Shown here piece after piece: positions 10,501 to 20,895 of a stretch of 64,000 nucleotides of DNA (position 1 is the stretch's first letter; each line of letters starts with the position of its first letter). Where the stretch lies: positions 1,240,001 to 1,304,000 of the forward strand of contig NC_018389.1 of NCBI RefSeq assembly GCF_000208865.1, read 5' to 3'. A model generated the notes under the pieces. It searched no databases. It was not told the origin of the DNA and saw nothing but the letters and a program-made list of their open reading frames with translations. Origin of the DNA: Neospora caninum Liverpool (taxonomy: Eukaryota; Apicomplexa; Conoidasida; Eucoccidiorida; Sarcocystidae). The translations under genes and the position numbers were made by a program.

Positions 10501-13500
10501 TCCGAGCCCCGACTTTTCTGTGAGTCAAGAGGGCGAAGCAGGCGAGCCACAACCACTCGCTTCAGGTTCCTCCCGCTCCCTGTCTTCGGTGCGCAGTGCA
10601 AGCAGTGTGCCGGCCCTCGGGAGGCAGGAAAAAAAGGCAGATCCAGCGAGACACACTTGGTTCGGTGAGCCCAGCCAGGCTCCGGGTTCCGAAGCGACCG
10701 TGCATGCTCCAGGCGCCTGCTCGAACGATGGCCGAGAGGGCTTAGACGCGGCCGACGAAGCCCTTTGGGCAGCCCTCGGGAAAGTCCCCGATACTACGAC
10801 TGGCAAGCAGGATCAAGGGGAGATACTGCCTCCGACTCGCAGGCGTCCTGCCACGCCGGCAGAAAACAAACCGGGGGGAGTCGGAAACGAACGTTCAGAG
10901 TGCGAGGAGGCGCTCGAAGTGGCTGACCTTCAAGCATGTCAGAGTGGGGAGGAGTCGAGCTTGAGAGAAGGTGAAGCGGGCATCGCCGTGTTTGCGCGAG
11001 ATCCTTTCCAATTTCTGTCTTCTCGGACACCCCCACCCGACCATCTGGCCTTGCCGTTTTCTGGAGGGGTGGAAGCGCTCTATTTGTCTTCCGCCTTCCC
11101 TTCGAGCGGCTCTTCGTTGCCACTCGCCAGCGAAGCGGCAGACTTCTCGAAGGAACGAAACGGACACATTGCTGCCGTTTTGCCTTCTCACCCGCGGCAA
11201 GACCAGGCCGGGTCTTCTCTCGCTGCCCAACCGGAGGACTTTCCTTCCCAGTGTGCGAAGCTGTCCACTCCTCCGCTTCCGCCCGCAGTCATGCAGGACA
11301 TTAAAGGCGAGGAAGGGGAGATGTCGCGCCGTTTCGCCATCGTCTGCGAAAGCATGTCGAAAAACGGCGCACCAGAAGAAGTCAAGTCGCTTCTTCCCGC
11401 GACGAGCTTACCTCCCACCGGCGTTCTTGCGGCAGATTTTCTTCAGCTCGGGCGCTGCGGGTCAGACGGGAAGTCCGGGTCGGCTCTGCCTCAAGGCTTC
11501 GGGGGAAACGGCCACAGTGTGACTGCGACAGCCGTGGCGGCAACCGCAGTGAGTCACCAAATCTTTGACACGATCACTTTGTTTGGCGAATTTCTCCGCG
11601 AGTTCGCCAAGGAAAAAGTAAACGAGTTCCACGAGTACGGACTGAACGCACCGCCTCTGACCGTTGAAGCCGTCCCAGAAGTTTCTTCCCTCTTTTTGAA
11701 TACGGATGAAGGCAGAAATCCGTTTTCTCTGGGAAACACCGCTACAACGGGCAAGACGAGCTGCGCAGACGCCGGCGCCCTGCCCGAGCTTGCCTCGCAA
11801 CTGTCGCTGGAGAGCGCCCGGACAAACGGAACGACCGGGGAGGCGCAGTTCGCGCTCGCTCGCGGCTTGTTTCCTGGAAACGATTTGCTGGACGGGGAGG
11901 ACGAGAAAAAGCCGGAGTTGGGCCAGCCCGAGCTTCTGGTTCTGTCCCACACCCTCGTGAATCTGACGTCCTCGACCTATGTTCTGATGCACACACTTAA
12001 AGCGTCCCTAACGAAATCGACGGAAGCGGTTCAGCTCCACCAGCCTCTATTGGCGGGTGCGCCCTCGGAGACGGATCCAACGGAGAAAGAAGAGAAGACG
12101 GACGCGAAGACGGAGTTTTCCCGAGGGTTCGCTGACCCTCTCACCGATGCGACGCCCGACCTCGCGTTTCCCGACAAGTTGTCGCCGGCTCTGACAGCTT
12201 CGACGAACGACCCTCCGCCGCTTTCCGCCTCAGCTTCTCTTGAGACGGTGGCGCCCTTCTCAGTTTTGCCTTTGGAGGACGCGGCGTTGCGTGCGTCTGC
12301 GTCTGGACCTCTTGCGTCGACCGACGAGGGCGAGACGCAGGCCTCCTCCCTTTTCAAGGAAAGCGAGGCGTCGAAGAAACGGGACTTGTTCTCAGCGGTG
12401 GTTGACTTGGAGGCCGCGGGCCCGGCGGTCACCTTCAGCGACAGTCTCGGCCAGCACATGGACGAAGAGAGCAGGAGCTGCGTGAGCACGAGTTGCGGGG
12501 AAACTGTGGCGACGACGCTGTCTGCCATCGGCGCAGGCATGGCTGGGTCCGCAGGCACCCTTCTCGACTCAGAGCCGAAATACGCCTTGGAGATGCCGAA
12601 CACCGGCGGCTCTCGAGTCGCAGCCAGTCTGCAGTGGAGCGCCGCTTCCCTGGCTGCAGGCAGCAACACGCCGGCGCCTACGCGCACGTCGACCTCGAGC
12701 GGCGTCTTCTCCTTCACATGCGCCTCCACTGCGACGCCTGCACTCGGCGACTTCAAACAGGCGAGCGCGAAGGAAGCCCTCCAGAGCAAGGACGCAGGTG
12801 ATGCCCGGGGAGAGCCGGCGAAACCGGAAGCGGTGGAGATGGGGAAGGAGGCGGGGAGCGACTGCCGGAGACGCTCAGGCAGTCCGGACGTGGAGGGCAA
12901 AGAGCGGACAGAGGAGGCGCGGGGGGAACACCGGCAACGGAGCGAAAAGCGACCGAGTGTCATCGCAACTGCGCTGGGCCTCTTGGAGACCCACCAGCAC
13001 CTGGCGCTGACAATCTCGCAGCTCAAGGGACCGGTCTCGCAGCAACTCCGCTTCATTTTGCGGATTGCCGCGCCTCAACTTCTTCCATGTGTGCTGCCGC
13101 CTGCGTCGTTCCAACGCAGCTCGGGAGAGGAAGTCGGGGCAGACGCGAAGGGAGAGCACCAGTCGAACCGCCCGCCGTCCGCCTCGGACGTGGCCCTTGA
13201 GCACGGCGAGAAGAAACAGGGCTCTGCGGAAAGAGAGATCGAAGGCGCGTCTGCAGAGTGCAGCGTGAAGCGCGAGAGTGCCTCGGCTGCAGAGACCGAG
13301 AAGGTGAGTCGGAAGCGGCCGAGAGAAGAGGCAGATGGCAGCGAAAGAGGCGAAGAAGAGGATCTCGCAGGTGTAGCACTGGATCAGGCTTCGGGTCCCG
13401 GTGCGGATAAGAGCTCGGCCGCCAGCTTCAGACGCGCCTCGACTTCGACTCGCGTGATTCGCGACGAGGCGTCTCTCGAGCGTCTTCTTCTCGCGCCCTT

Positions 13501-15010
13501 CCAGGACACGCCGGTTTGCTCCTGCACGGATCGGCCGTGCCCGTGCGACCGCCAGCAAGTGGCGGACATGATTTACCTTCTCTATGCGATCCCTGCGCGT
13601 CAGCAGGCGTGCAAAACAGAGAAGACGCGCAGTCCCGAGCCAGAGGCTAGGCCAGAGGACGAGCGCACGGATGCACAGACAGGACCGGAGGGCCAGAGAG
13701 AAGCATCCACTGCGCAGAACGCCCAAGGACCAAACGCGCGAGGCCACGGCGAGGGGGAAGCGCGACCCGACATCTCGATTGGCGTGATGAGTTCCTGCTC
13801 TGATCACGCGCCTCACCCCGAGATGGCAGAGATCGCTGCTTCGGCCGATTCAGAGGATGGGATGGGGCAGGAAGGGCAAAGCCGCACCTCAGGAGATGCG
13901 CACATGGTCGGCGAGTGTTTGCTCCCGTCGTCCAAAGGCCCGAAAACCGCCGAAGGGGTTCCTCTGGCGTTGCGCTCCCAGCCGTCTTTCGACGTGAACG
14001 TGGCTGTCGGACGGGGTTTCGTTGCTGATTCTTCCGAGGCGTCCGTGCAAAAGCCGACTGAAAGTGGAGACGCAGACCCAGCGACGCTTTCTGAGAGTCG
14101 CTCGGATGAACAGCAGAGGACCTCGTTTTCATCTTCTTCCCTTCTGGCGGCGGGACACGCCATGGCGTCGTTTTCGTCCTCGCTGATCGGAGTTGCGCCG
14201 GTAGTCGGCGCAGTTGGCGAGCGAAAGGAGGGCGAAGGGCCGAGCCTGGACCTCTCGACGATTGGGTTGTTGAGTCTGTCTTACTCTGCGATGCTCGCCT
14301 TTATTCTCCCTCTCCAGTCGCTTCTGCATACGGTTTCCTCGATGATTTTGACTCTCCACAAGAAACTCATCCACCGCTTCATTTGCGCTCACCTTCGTCG
14401 CGTTCTCGAAGACGACATCCGATGCCCCGAGGACAGCACGGAGAAGAAACGGAAGAAGGAGGCCGAGGACGAAGGCGAATCAAGGAAACGAGGGCGAGGA
14501 AGGGAGAGGGGAGACAGCCAGGGGGAGAACGCGCTGTTGTCTGTCGAGAGTGGCGAGGTTGCCGCGCGCGAAGAGAATGGCGGCGCGCGGCCAGAAGCAC
14601 TCGAGGCGAGTCTCCCTTCTCCGGTGTATGCGGAGCGCGACGGTGAAACGAAGGAACGTGGGGACAAATTCACGCTCCTCAACACCGTCGTTTCCCTTCT
14701 CTCGACTGACAGCTTGCCCCACAAGACGACAGAGACAGACGCAGGAGCGCAAGAGGAGGAGGCGTTGCCGCGGACCACGGCGGATTTGCTTCAACCCACC
14801 GAAGCATCTGAGGAAGACAGCGCTTCACCCTTTCTCTCGTGCGCTTCGGGGCCTGCCGCCGCCGAAGCCGATCTAAGCTATTCTTCCGCCCCGGCTGCCT
14901 TTAGAGTCGCGCCGACAGGAACCGCAGCGGGAGTGGAACGTGGAGACTCAGATCTCGCTTCTCTTCTCTCGCTGTCTGCCGACGTGCATCCTGCAGTTTT
15001 GCAAGCGTAG
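7589..15010 (+). CDS. AP2IV-4: ApiAP2 transcription factor, 2473 aa, intronless
   Basis: One uninterrupted frame starts at an ATG in good context (cacgATGG). It holds a single AP2/ERF-type DNA-binding domain at about residues 850-912: VVTLGGNRPHYHVAKQEWRV, then YYMNGKRKMRTYSAKFYGY and TAHTMAEDFAHYV. This shows the three strands (EWRVRYY, RKMRTYS) and the C-terminal helix of plant-like ApiAP2 factors. Basic runs that could be nuclear signals include RPAKRR near the N-terminus, SRKRPREE near 1910 and EKKRKKEAE near 2290. Most of the rest is Ala/Ser/Pro/Glu-rich disorder, broken by five hydrophobic helical blocks at about 1320-1355, 1447-1478, 1791-1838, 1955-2004 and 2224-2276. ApiAP2 proteins regulate stage-specific transcription. 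The symbol rests on size, one AP2 domain and neighbours as I remember them for T. gondii chromosome IV, where AP2IV-4 represses bradyzoite genes in tachyzoites. Confidence 0.85.
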   Translation: MATPAPTTDARPAKRRCFLPQETPAAFAGEEATRKTLQHEPLACLSQNGSGQDMTPVSAAPQVGPLSSAALLQLVQSQSTGGVPQAVIRNLFTSLHRNPLKTWQGNPLPPTASSVSLYASTPSSSSTLPGVGTAYPQASSVSADFMQGEAFACAGKATAPDASPLFALLGEAARTAAVPRPAAPLSAPGCPSAAPASSLPPAETLALAQSAFRSLTGGACDPKTSSSRPEEHPAFAASAAASALNRQSLLRALLLSTAPLASSVPSIASVSPSLAVPAGVVSRNTSTNQLERLLLQAEVAKGKNFLPNATPLSKASQPSTPRRDILTKPNILPDTRGLSADEANRRYNTRGANSAGVGMRRGTGAPSTPEPGSALDATERTGNLGAGERSMQGTTSSRGRQEQSALDPSNLLGLLAALQPSQASVFRDLSASSSHLLSAAPAGALPSAIPSTPSSTLASSPCLPSASASSTAAASLSEVLPAVADESAARRATDASTSALLAFLQKTNALASLGTSDFLDQLQGRGSPLPLTIPDAAGLPASLLSGGPDGTVETRSGNGGKNVGPLQLLQSASRLPSSSQQALLDALLASSYSASAARTDGSGALGIPGSERDERGSKLAAPAHPLACSFPQTSSSDGSPGRKASRVHRQGASSQNGGRVRRGKSGNSVAPQRQASSESVMSYAAGAPRDAPQRGFSPQDALGDLAASPPHPLDILRLGAFSGGAGKQDISVHSDETATLSGEPSQRSSLSRVLTQESVLQLSDSTSASREGEPHTLGASKAAAAFLPDSAPALGGTGKDAAANQGCGVLSASLPSASGTQTSTVAPKTREGRRGAGASGAPPPVPLRAVVTLGGNRPHYHVAKQEWRVRYYMNGKRKMRTYSAKFYGYETAHTMAEDFAHYVDKHEALPDSMMMTAMMLQAQANAAASPGQTAPVARGVRASGALAGEGQAPKAASTKNGVTGSSETATPPSPDFSVSQEGEAGEPQPLASGSSRSLSSVRSASSVPALGRQEKKADPARHTWFGEPSQAPGSEATVHAPGACSNDGREGLDAADEALWAALGKVPDTTTGKQDQGEILPPTRRRPATPAENKPGGVGNERSECEEALEVADLQACQSGEESSLREGEAGIAVFARDPFQFLSSRTPPPDHLALPFSGGVEALYLSSAFPSSGSSLPLASEAADFSKERNGHIAAVLPSHPRQDQAGSSLAAQPEDFPSQCAKLSTPPLPPAVMQDIKGEEGEMSRRFAIVCESMSKNGAPEEVKSLLPATSLPPTGVLAADFLQLGRCGSDGKSGSALPQGFGGNGHSVTATAVAATAVSHQIFDTITLFGEFLREFAKEKVNEFHEYGLNAPPLTVEAVPEVSSLFLNTDEGRNPFSLGNTATTGKTSCADAGALPELASQLSLESARTNGTTGEAQFALARGLFPGNDLLDGEDEKKPELGQPELLVLSHTLVNLTSSTYVLMHTLKASLTKSTEAVQLHQPLLAGAPSETDPTEKEEKTDAKTEFSRGFADPLTDATPDLAFPDKLSPALTASTNDPPPLSASASLETVAPFSVLPLEDAALRASASGPLASTDEGETQASSLFKESEASKKRDLFSAVVDLEAAGPAVTFSDSLGQHMDEESRSCVSTSCGETVATTLSAIGAGMAGSAGTLLDSEPKYALEMPNTGGSRVAASLQWSAASLAAGSNTPAPTRTSTSSGVFSFTCASTATPALGDFKQASAKEALQSKDAGDARGEPAKPEAVEMGKEAGSDCRRRSGSPDVEGKERTEEARGEHRQRSEKRPSVIATALGLLETHQHLALTISQLKGPVSQQLRFILRIAAPQLLPCVLPPASFQRSSGEEVGADAKGEHQSNRPPSASDVALEHGEKKQGSAEREIEGASAECSVKRESASAAETEKVSRKRPREEADGSERGEEEDLAGVALDQASGPGADKSSAASFRRASTSTRVIRDEASLERLLLAPFQDTPVCSCTDRPCPCDRQQVADMIYLLYAIPARQQACKTEKTRSPEPEARPEDERTDAQTGPEGQREASTAQNAQGPNARGHGEGEARPDISIGVMSSCSDHAPHPEMAEIAASADSEDGMGQEGQSRTSGDAHMVGECLLPSSKGPKTAEGVPLALRSQPSFDVNVAVGRGFVADSSEASVQKPTESGDADPATLSESRSDEQQRTSFSSSSLLAAGHAMASFSSSLIGVAPVVGAVGERKEGEGPSLDLSTIGLLSLSYSAMLAFILPLQSLLHTVSSMILTLHKKLIHRFICAHLRRVLEDDIRCPEDSTEKKRKKEAEDEGESRKRGRGRERGDSQGENALLSVESGEVAAREENGGARPEALEASLPSPVYAERDGETKERGDKFTLLNTVVSLLSTDSLPHKTTETDAGAQEEEALPRTTADLLQPTEASEEDSASPFLSCASGPAAAEADLSYSSAPAAFRVAPTGTAAGVERGDSDLASLLSLSADVHPAVLQA

Positions 15011-16949
15011 GGACAGCAGCGCGGCACAGCCTTTGCATTTCACAACCCTCGCGGCATCGAGCGCCGGCTCTATCCATCTTCAGTGAAGAGGGCGCGGCAT
15101 GCCGCTCCCGCCGTGTCCCAAAGGCAGGCCCGAGACACCTCCGGAGACAGCGGAAAAGCTCCCAGAGGGGACATTCAGAAAGGAAATGGGGCGAAGAAGA
15201 CGGACGAAACAGGGAAAACAGGAAGGGAACACAGCGACATCCGGAAGGTGAGAGAGGAGAAAGTGGAGTAAAGCGATGAAGACCGAGAAGGCGATTCCGT
15301 GTGTTCGAACATTTTGTGGTTCTGTCGGAGCCCGCCGCGTGACGACTGGGGTTTATTCACGGCGCGTTTTTGCGCCAAGAGAGAGAAGGGAGATTTTGAA
15401 ACGGACGTTGTGTCCAGATTTTTTGTGCGGCTAGCCTCAGCGGCGTCCATTGATTTCTTGGCGGGATCTCCGCATTGTGCTCGCGCGTGGTAAGGGACTA
15501 GAAGCTGAGTTCTGCTTTCGACCGATGAAGGCGCCGGAAGAAAGTATTTGAAGTGTGTGTCTTTCTGATCCGCTTTGCTACTTGTTTCTTACCACCCCCG
15601 AGCAGTAGAAACCTCTTTTTGCCCCGGTCCCTGGTTGTTCATCTTCGCCTCGCCACGTAGACAGAATGTGGGGGCGGAGAGCAGGAGACGTGGAAAACGT
15701 TTCTCGGGAGAGCTCCACAAGAGCCGGCTCTCGCACGTGCGACCATGCGACAGCCGCGTGTGTCTCCTTCCTCCTCAACTTCCAGAAGAGTGGGAAGAAG
15801 GAACGTCTAGAGCCACGGGGTCAGAACGCGACAGGTACGCCCTGGGTCAGATCGTCTCTCGTCGCTGTCTCTGTTTCATGTCGTTCCATGCGCTCGAACA
15901 TCCTGCCGTTACAGCCCCCCCTAAAAACCCCAGGACTGGAGAGTGCGGTTTGGGGTCTTTGGGCCGTCAGTTTGGTGGTTGTGCGCCGACGCACGCGCGG
16001 CTGGTGCTATTCTCGTCTCCACATTCTAGATCCAAGAAAGTGAGGAGGAGTGACTGGTCTTTTGGACCCAATTTGAATCTTTCAACAGGTCTTCCTCCGT
16101 GTATTTCTACACATGTACATAAAAGAATGAGTCGTCGAGGCGCCAAGGTGTGGTGCCCAGGCGGTGATTCGCACTTGTCCTGGGCTTTGCTCAGCTGCTT
16201 TAATCGGAGCACTTTTACATCTCGCCAGTGTGTCCGTCGCTTGCGGTCACATATCTGCCTGTGTGTGCATGCACGTATTTCGACAGTGGTGTGCCGAAAG
16301 GGTGATGCGACAAGTCGACGGCGTTGCCGTTGACAAAAATTTGAACGTGTGTAAATGCCTGCCGCGTGGCGGTGTCCGACAACTTTTTTTTTTTTTGAAG
16401 ACTCGAAACGCGACCGCGGAAGCCCCGCCCGCAGGGACACCCTTCGCTTGCTTTTCGCGATGCTCCGACCCGCGGGCTTCTCGAACCGCAGGCACGGACG
16501 TGGGTAGATTTGCCTCTGCATGCCACAAAGTAGATATTTCTCCAATCCCCGAGCTTTCCACGCAGGCTGTACAGACACGCGCGGTTGATGTGGGGCGCCT
16601 TTCGCCGCGATTTTCCCTCTCAAGAGATCGCTCAGTTGCGGCGAGTCGACACGACAGCGCCTGAAGGCTTCCGGACATCCACTGTTGGGCATCGTGGCGC
16701 TTTTGCCAGAACAAAGCGAGACTGGACGTTAGGAAACGCGAGTTCGCGAAGCAGTTGCCGCTTGACAGAGATTGCACAGAAACGGCACGACACAGGATTC
16801 GACGCGCAGTGTCCCGGGCAACAACTCTTTTCTGTCGTCCTTTTGAACCAGTGTTCGACGAAACATGTCTTCCCCACGATCATTGCAGAAAGAGGCGAAA
16901 CCCTAACGCACTTTCCTTGACAATTCCGTATATGTGTGTGCAGTAAAAC

Positions 16950-16981
<32 letters not shown>

Positions 16982-18090
16982 ACATGCATGCACCAGGAGC
17001 ACATTTGACTCGGGGTGTTCGGCGAGGAGGGGCGTTCGAATCGCCGTCGTCACTCAGATGGGGGCGAAACAGCCGCCTCTGCGAACGCAGGTGGAAACGT
17101 CCGTTTCGGGCCGAGGGATGCAACATAGAAAGCTCTCGCGTGAGGCGAAGGGCGAAAAAACGTCCACGCTTTTCTCACGGGTCTCTCCCCTTTTCCCTCC
17201 TAGCGGAAAGACAGGGCCTGTCGAACGAGCAGTATGAAGACGCAGCCATCCAGGGGAAGGAGAGGAGGGGCAAGACCGGTCGACGAAGCGGGGCAATTTG
17301 AGAACTGCACGAACTGCATGCATTGTGCTTCTCCAGAACACTCGAATTAATTCGCGAAAAGAGATGGGACGCACACAGGTGCTTCGAAACCCATCGCGAC
17401 AGACACGCGACGGAACCTGTAAGACGAAAGACGCATTCACTCTCTCTTCTCCCGCCGGACTCCGCTGTTAGATCGCCCGAATATTGAAAGCGTATCAGTA
17501 TAGTGACACGGAAACAAAATCGGGTTTTATGGTCTTTCCCCGGGAGGAATTACGTCTTTTCGTGTGCGGTGCGTTCAGATGCAGTTCCCACAAGCTCGAC
17601 GCAAGAATGTAGAAAAAAGAAGGGCGAGACTGACCCGTCACGCCCCGAAACAGCCGCACTGAAGGGCCGGAACTACACAGAGACATCAGTATAGATCCAC
17701 ATACATATATACACGCATTCATAGAGATATGTGCATGGAACAACGAACTCGTCGGCGAACTGCACGTCTCCTTCCTATACCGTCAAAAGCGCGTCCTGCC
17801 CATCTTTTCCTTTTCATTTTCTCCCCATCAATGCCTCTCTTTCACTTGCGTTCCCTGTTTTCTCTTCCGGGTATGTGCGCGCCCGCGGTCGTTCTCTTCC
17901 TCGCTTCTTCGCATCTCTGCCTCTTTTGCCGCCCGTCTCAGTCCTCGCCGTGTCTCGCCTCTCTTCTCACTCGCTTTCTCTCTCCCCGCTTCTTCCCCGT
18001 GCACTCCTTCTCCCGCTCTCCGGCCCCTTCTGTCGCGCTGTCATCTGTGTGTCTCTTGTCCTCTTTCTTTCTCGCCGTTGAGTCTAAGCC
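15011..18090. other. Convergent 3' intergenic region
   Basis: This lies between the ApiAP2 stop (+) and the P5A-ATPase stop (-). Long 3' UTRs are likely. It contains a poly-T run (16384-16396) and a TA microsatellite. Overlapping frames of about 240-250 codons on both strands (15575-16333 +, 15967-16692 -) are Arg/Cys-rich and lack motifs, so I see no gene. Confidence 0.5.
16950..16992. repeat. (TA)n/(TATG)n microsatellite
   Basis: About eleven TA units pass into tgtatgtatacatgcatg, in the 3' intergenic region. Confidence 0.9.
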
Positions 18091-20864
18091 TCAGAGAGGC
18101 CGAGCTCTGCGCGCGCTGCGCTGCGCCCACGCCCAGCCGATCCTTCTGAGGATCCAGGCGACGAGCCACGCGCCGCCCAAGTCGAGGAAGACGAGACCGA
18201 CGATTTGCCGTTTGAATGCGCCGTTGGGGAAGGGGACCAGAGACAGGGTTTCGTTCAGGCTGGGCACCAACTCGAAGACCAGCGTCAGGAGCGTGGCGAT
18301 GAGGAAACCGAGCGTGACGACGAGCGGCCTGTTCTCAACGAGAGGGACCATGAACGGGGCGCCTTCGTAGTTGCTGAGGAACGTGGACGCATGCATCGAG
18401 GCGATGAGGAGAAACACCACGGAGTTCACCAGGTTCGGCTCGAAGTGGCCGTCCAGATTCGGCGTATAGTCGGGCGCGCGAAACGCCTTGGCCAGGTCCC
18501 AGGCGGAGTACAAAGTGTAGGTGTGGAGCGCCGCCTGGAGGGCGAGGGAGAGGAAGACCAGCGGGTGAAAGATCGAGGCAATCGGGCGACAGGAGCCCAT
18601 CTCGACGGACGGGCGCGTCTTTGAGATCATCAGAGTGAGCAGCGTGCACAGCAGGTTCTCGAGGATGGTTTGCAGGTCGCCCAGCTTGACTCCGTCGAGC
18701 GTGAGGACGGAGAGAGCGAACGCGGTGATCGTCGAGTTCAAAGCCATCAGCTTGTACATCATGATGACGGTGACCAGCGTCGCTCGCCCCGACCGCAGAA
18801 TCAGCGGCACGCACCGAATCGAATCGCCTTTGAAGGTGAAGGGTGAGGCAATGGACGCGTCGCCCAGACGCACGAGCGGCGGGCCGTCGTCCAGCTGCTC
18901 CCACATTTCTGCCATCCGCCGCTCCAACTCTTTCTTGCTCGCGACTCCGGGTCTGCCGCCAAGCGGAGAAACGCTGGCCGCGTGTGGGCTGCCAGGGACA
19001 AGCGCGCCGCCGCCGCCGACCGCGCCGCCCTTCTTGGCCTCCTGGTCGCCCCGCTCCGGGCGACTGCAGCTGCCCCGAGTCGAGCTCGCCTCCTGACAGA
19101 GCAGCGAGACGCCCACGTGGGCGGCTTTGAGAGCCCCCACGTCGTTCGTCCCGTCCCCGCACATCAGCGTGGTCAGTCCCGAGGCATTCAGGGCAATCAG
19201 AACCAGTTCTTTCTGCTGCGGAGACATCCGCGCAAAGACGCCGACAAACGGCAGCAGTGGCTGCAACACCTCGACGTGCTCGCTGACCGAGACCGCCCCA
19301 AACGCGTCCAGGAGCGCAGAGATCACCGGCCCCGTCAGGCACAAGTGGAACTCCTCGGCGAGCCGCTCCAACCCCGTCCACCGAGGCCGCGAAGACGCGG
19401 AAGAAACGTCCTGGCCGGGGCTGGGAGTGGCGGCCAGGAAGGCGAGCAACGGGATACTCTGCCGGCCGTCTCGACTCTCCCAGAAGAAATGTTCCAAAGC
19501 GGGCGGCAGCGCCGACGCAGGCGAGGAAGACGCGAGCGCGCTCGGAGCCGTCGGCGGAGCGCGCCGCTGGCGGAGGCCGTCCGCGACAGGAGGCGCGTTC
19601 TCAGCTTCGCCGCTTGGTAGCGAAGCACCCCGGCGTCGGTCTCCACACTTCAAAATGAGAATGGGCCGTGAAACTGAATGGGTCTCCGCGTCGCTCTCCG
19701 TCTCCGCGCCGGCGTTCTTCTCGCTCGCGTCTCGAGAAGACGCAGACTCCTCTCGGAAAATCCCCACGTCTGCAGCCACTTGACACGCCGTCAGGGGACT
19801 GTCGCCCGTAATCATGATGGCGCGATGCCCGGCCCTCGAAACGACGTCGATGTCGGATTTCGTGCCTTTCTTGATCGGGCATGTCACCACCAAGAAACCT
19901 GCAAAGGAAAGGTTCTTCTCCAGATCCGACCGCTGCGCATGCGAGGCACCAGGCTCCACTTGCTTGTACGCGAGAGCGAGTACCCGGTAACCCTGCGATA
20001 GCAAGTCGGTGGGAGATTCAGGCACACAGTGCAGAAAAAAAAACAACCCTTGAGCCGCGTTCTGTCTCTCCCGAATTTGATGTAAAAACACCCCCATGCT
20101 TCGGCTTCTTCCTTCCTCTCTTGGGCGAGCTCAGTTGCCCCATGCACTTTGTCTCGCGCTTTCTTTCGCATCTCCAGCACTTGCCAGGTTGCTGCCTTTT
20201 CCGGTTCTTCTCTTTTGTCGCTTTCTCCCCTCCCTGCTAAGCTGAGGGCCTCTCCAGAGACGCGAGTTCGCCACTCGCAGGCCGCGCGTTCCGTCTCCGT
20301 TTTCGCTCGCCCTTTTGCTTTCCTAGCGTGTACGGTGTGTCTCTCCGTTACGCTCCTGGCGCGCCCGTCTGGCTGAGCGGAGTCTCGGGCTTACCTTCAT
20401 GCAAAAACCAGTGTACAACGCGTCGTAGAAAGAAGGGACATCTTTGAGGAGCTTCTTGATCATTTCAGGGGATCCCTTTGAGGCGACAAAGTCCGCATAC
20501 CCCGCGTCTGGGGTTCGGTCCTTTGGCGGATTTCCCAGAAACGCCTGCACGCTTTTCGACGCGGCACAGGCGCCGTGCCACGGCATCCGCGGGCCGTCCA
20601 CACGCGCCACAACGGTCATTCTTTGGAGGACAGAAGAAAACGGGAAGCGACGAAGAATGGAGATGCGGTCCTGCTGAAATGTCGAGCTCGTAGGCAGCGG
20701 CCACGGGCCTACACAGGTACAAGCGGAAACCCGCAAGAGAAGATGACCAAACCAGCGGACTCGGGAGACAGCGACGAGATAGAGACATTCTGTCTTTGCT
20801 TCCCTCCCTAAAGGCACCAAACGCTGTGCAAACCGACGACGCGTACCCACCCCACATCCGCACG

Positions 20865-20895
<31 letters not shown>

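Noticed and set aside
15575..16692. Overlapping 240-250 codon frames on both strands
   Set aside because: They lie in the convergent 3' region, have no recognisable protein features, and run across a poly-T tract.
16950..16992. TA tracts as TATA boxes or origins
   Set aside because: They are simple microsatellites, mostly intronic, and T. gondii promoters generally lack TATA boxes.
17020..17050. tRNA T-loop-like ggcgttcgaatcgcc
   Set aside because: No matching acceptor, D or anticodon stems could be found around it.
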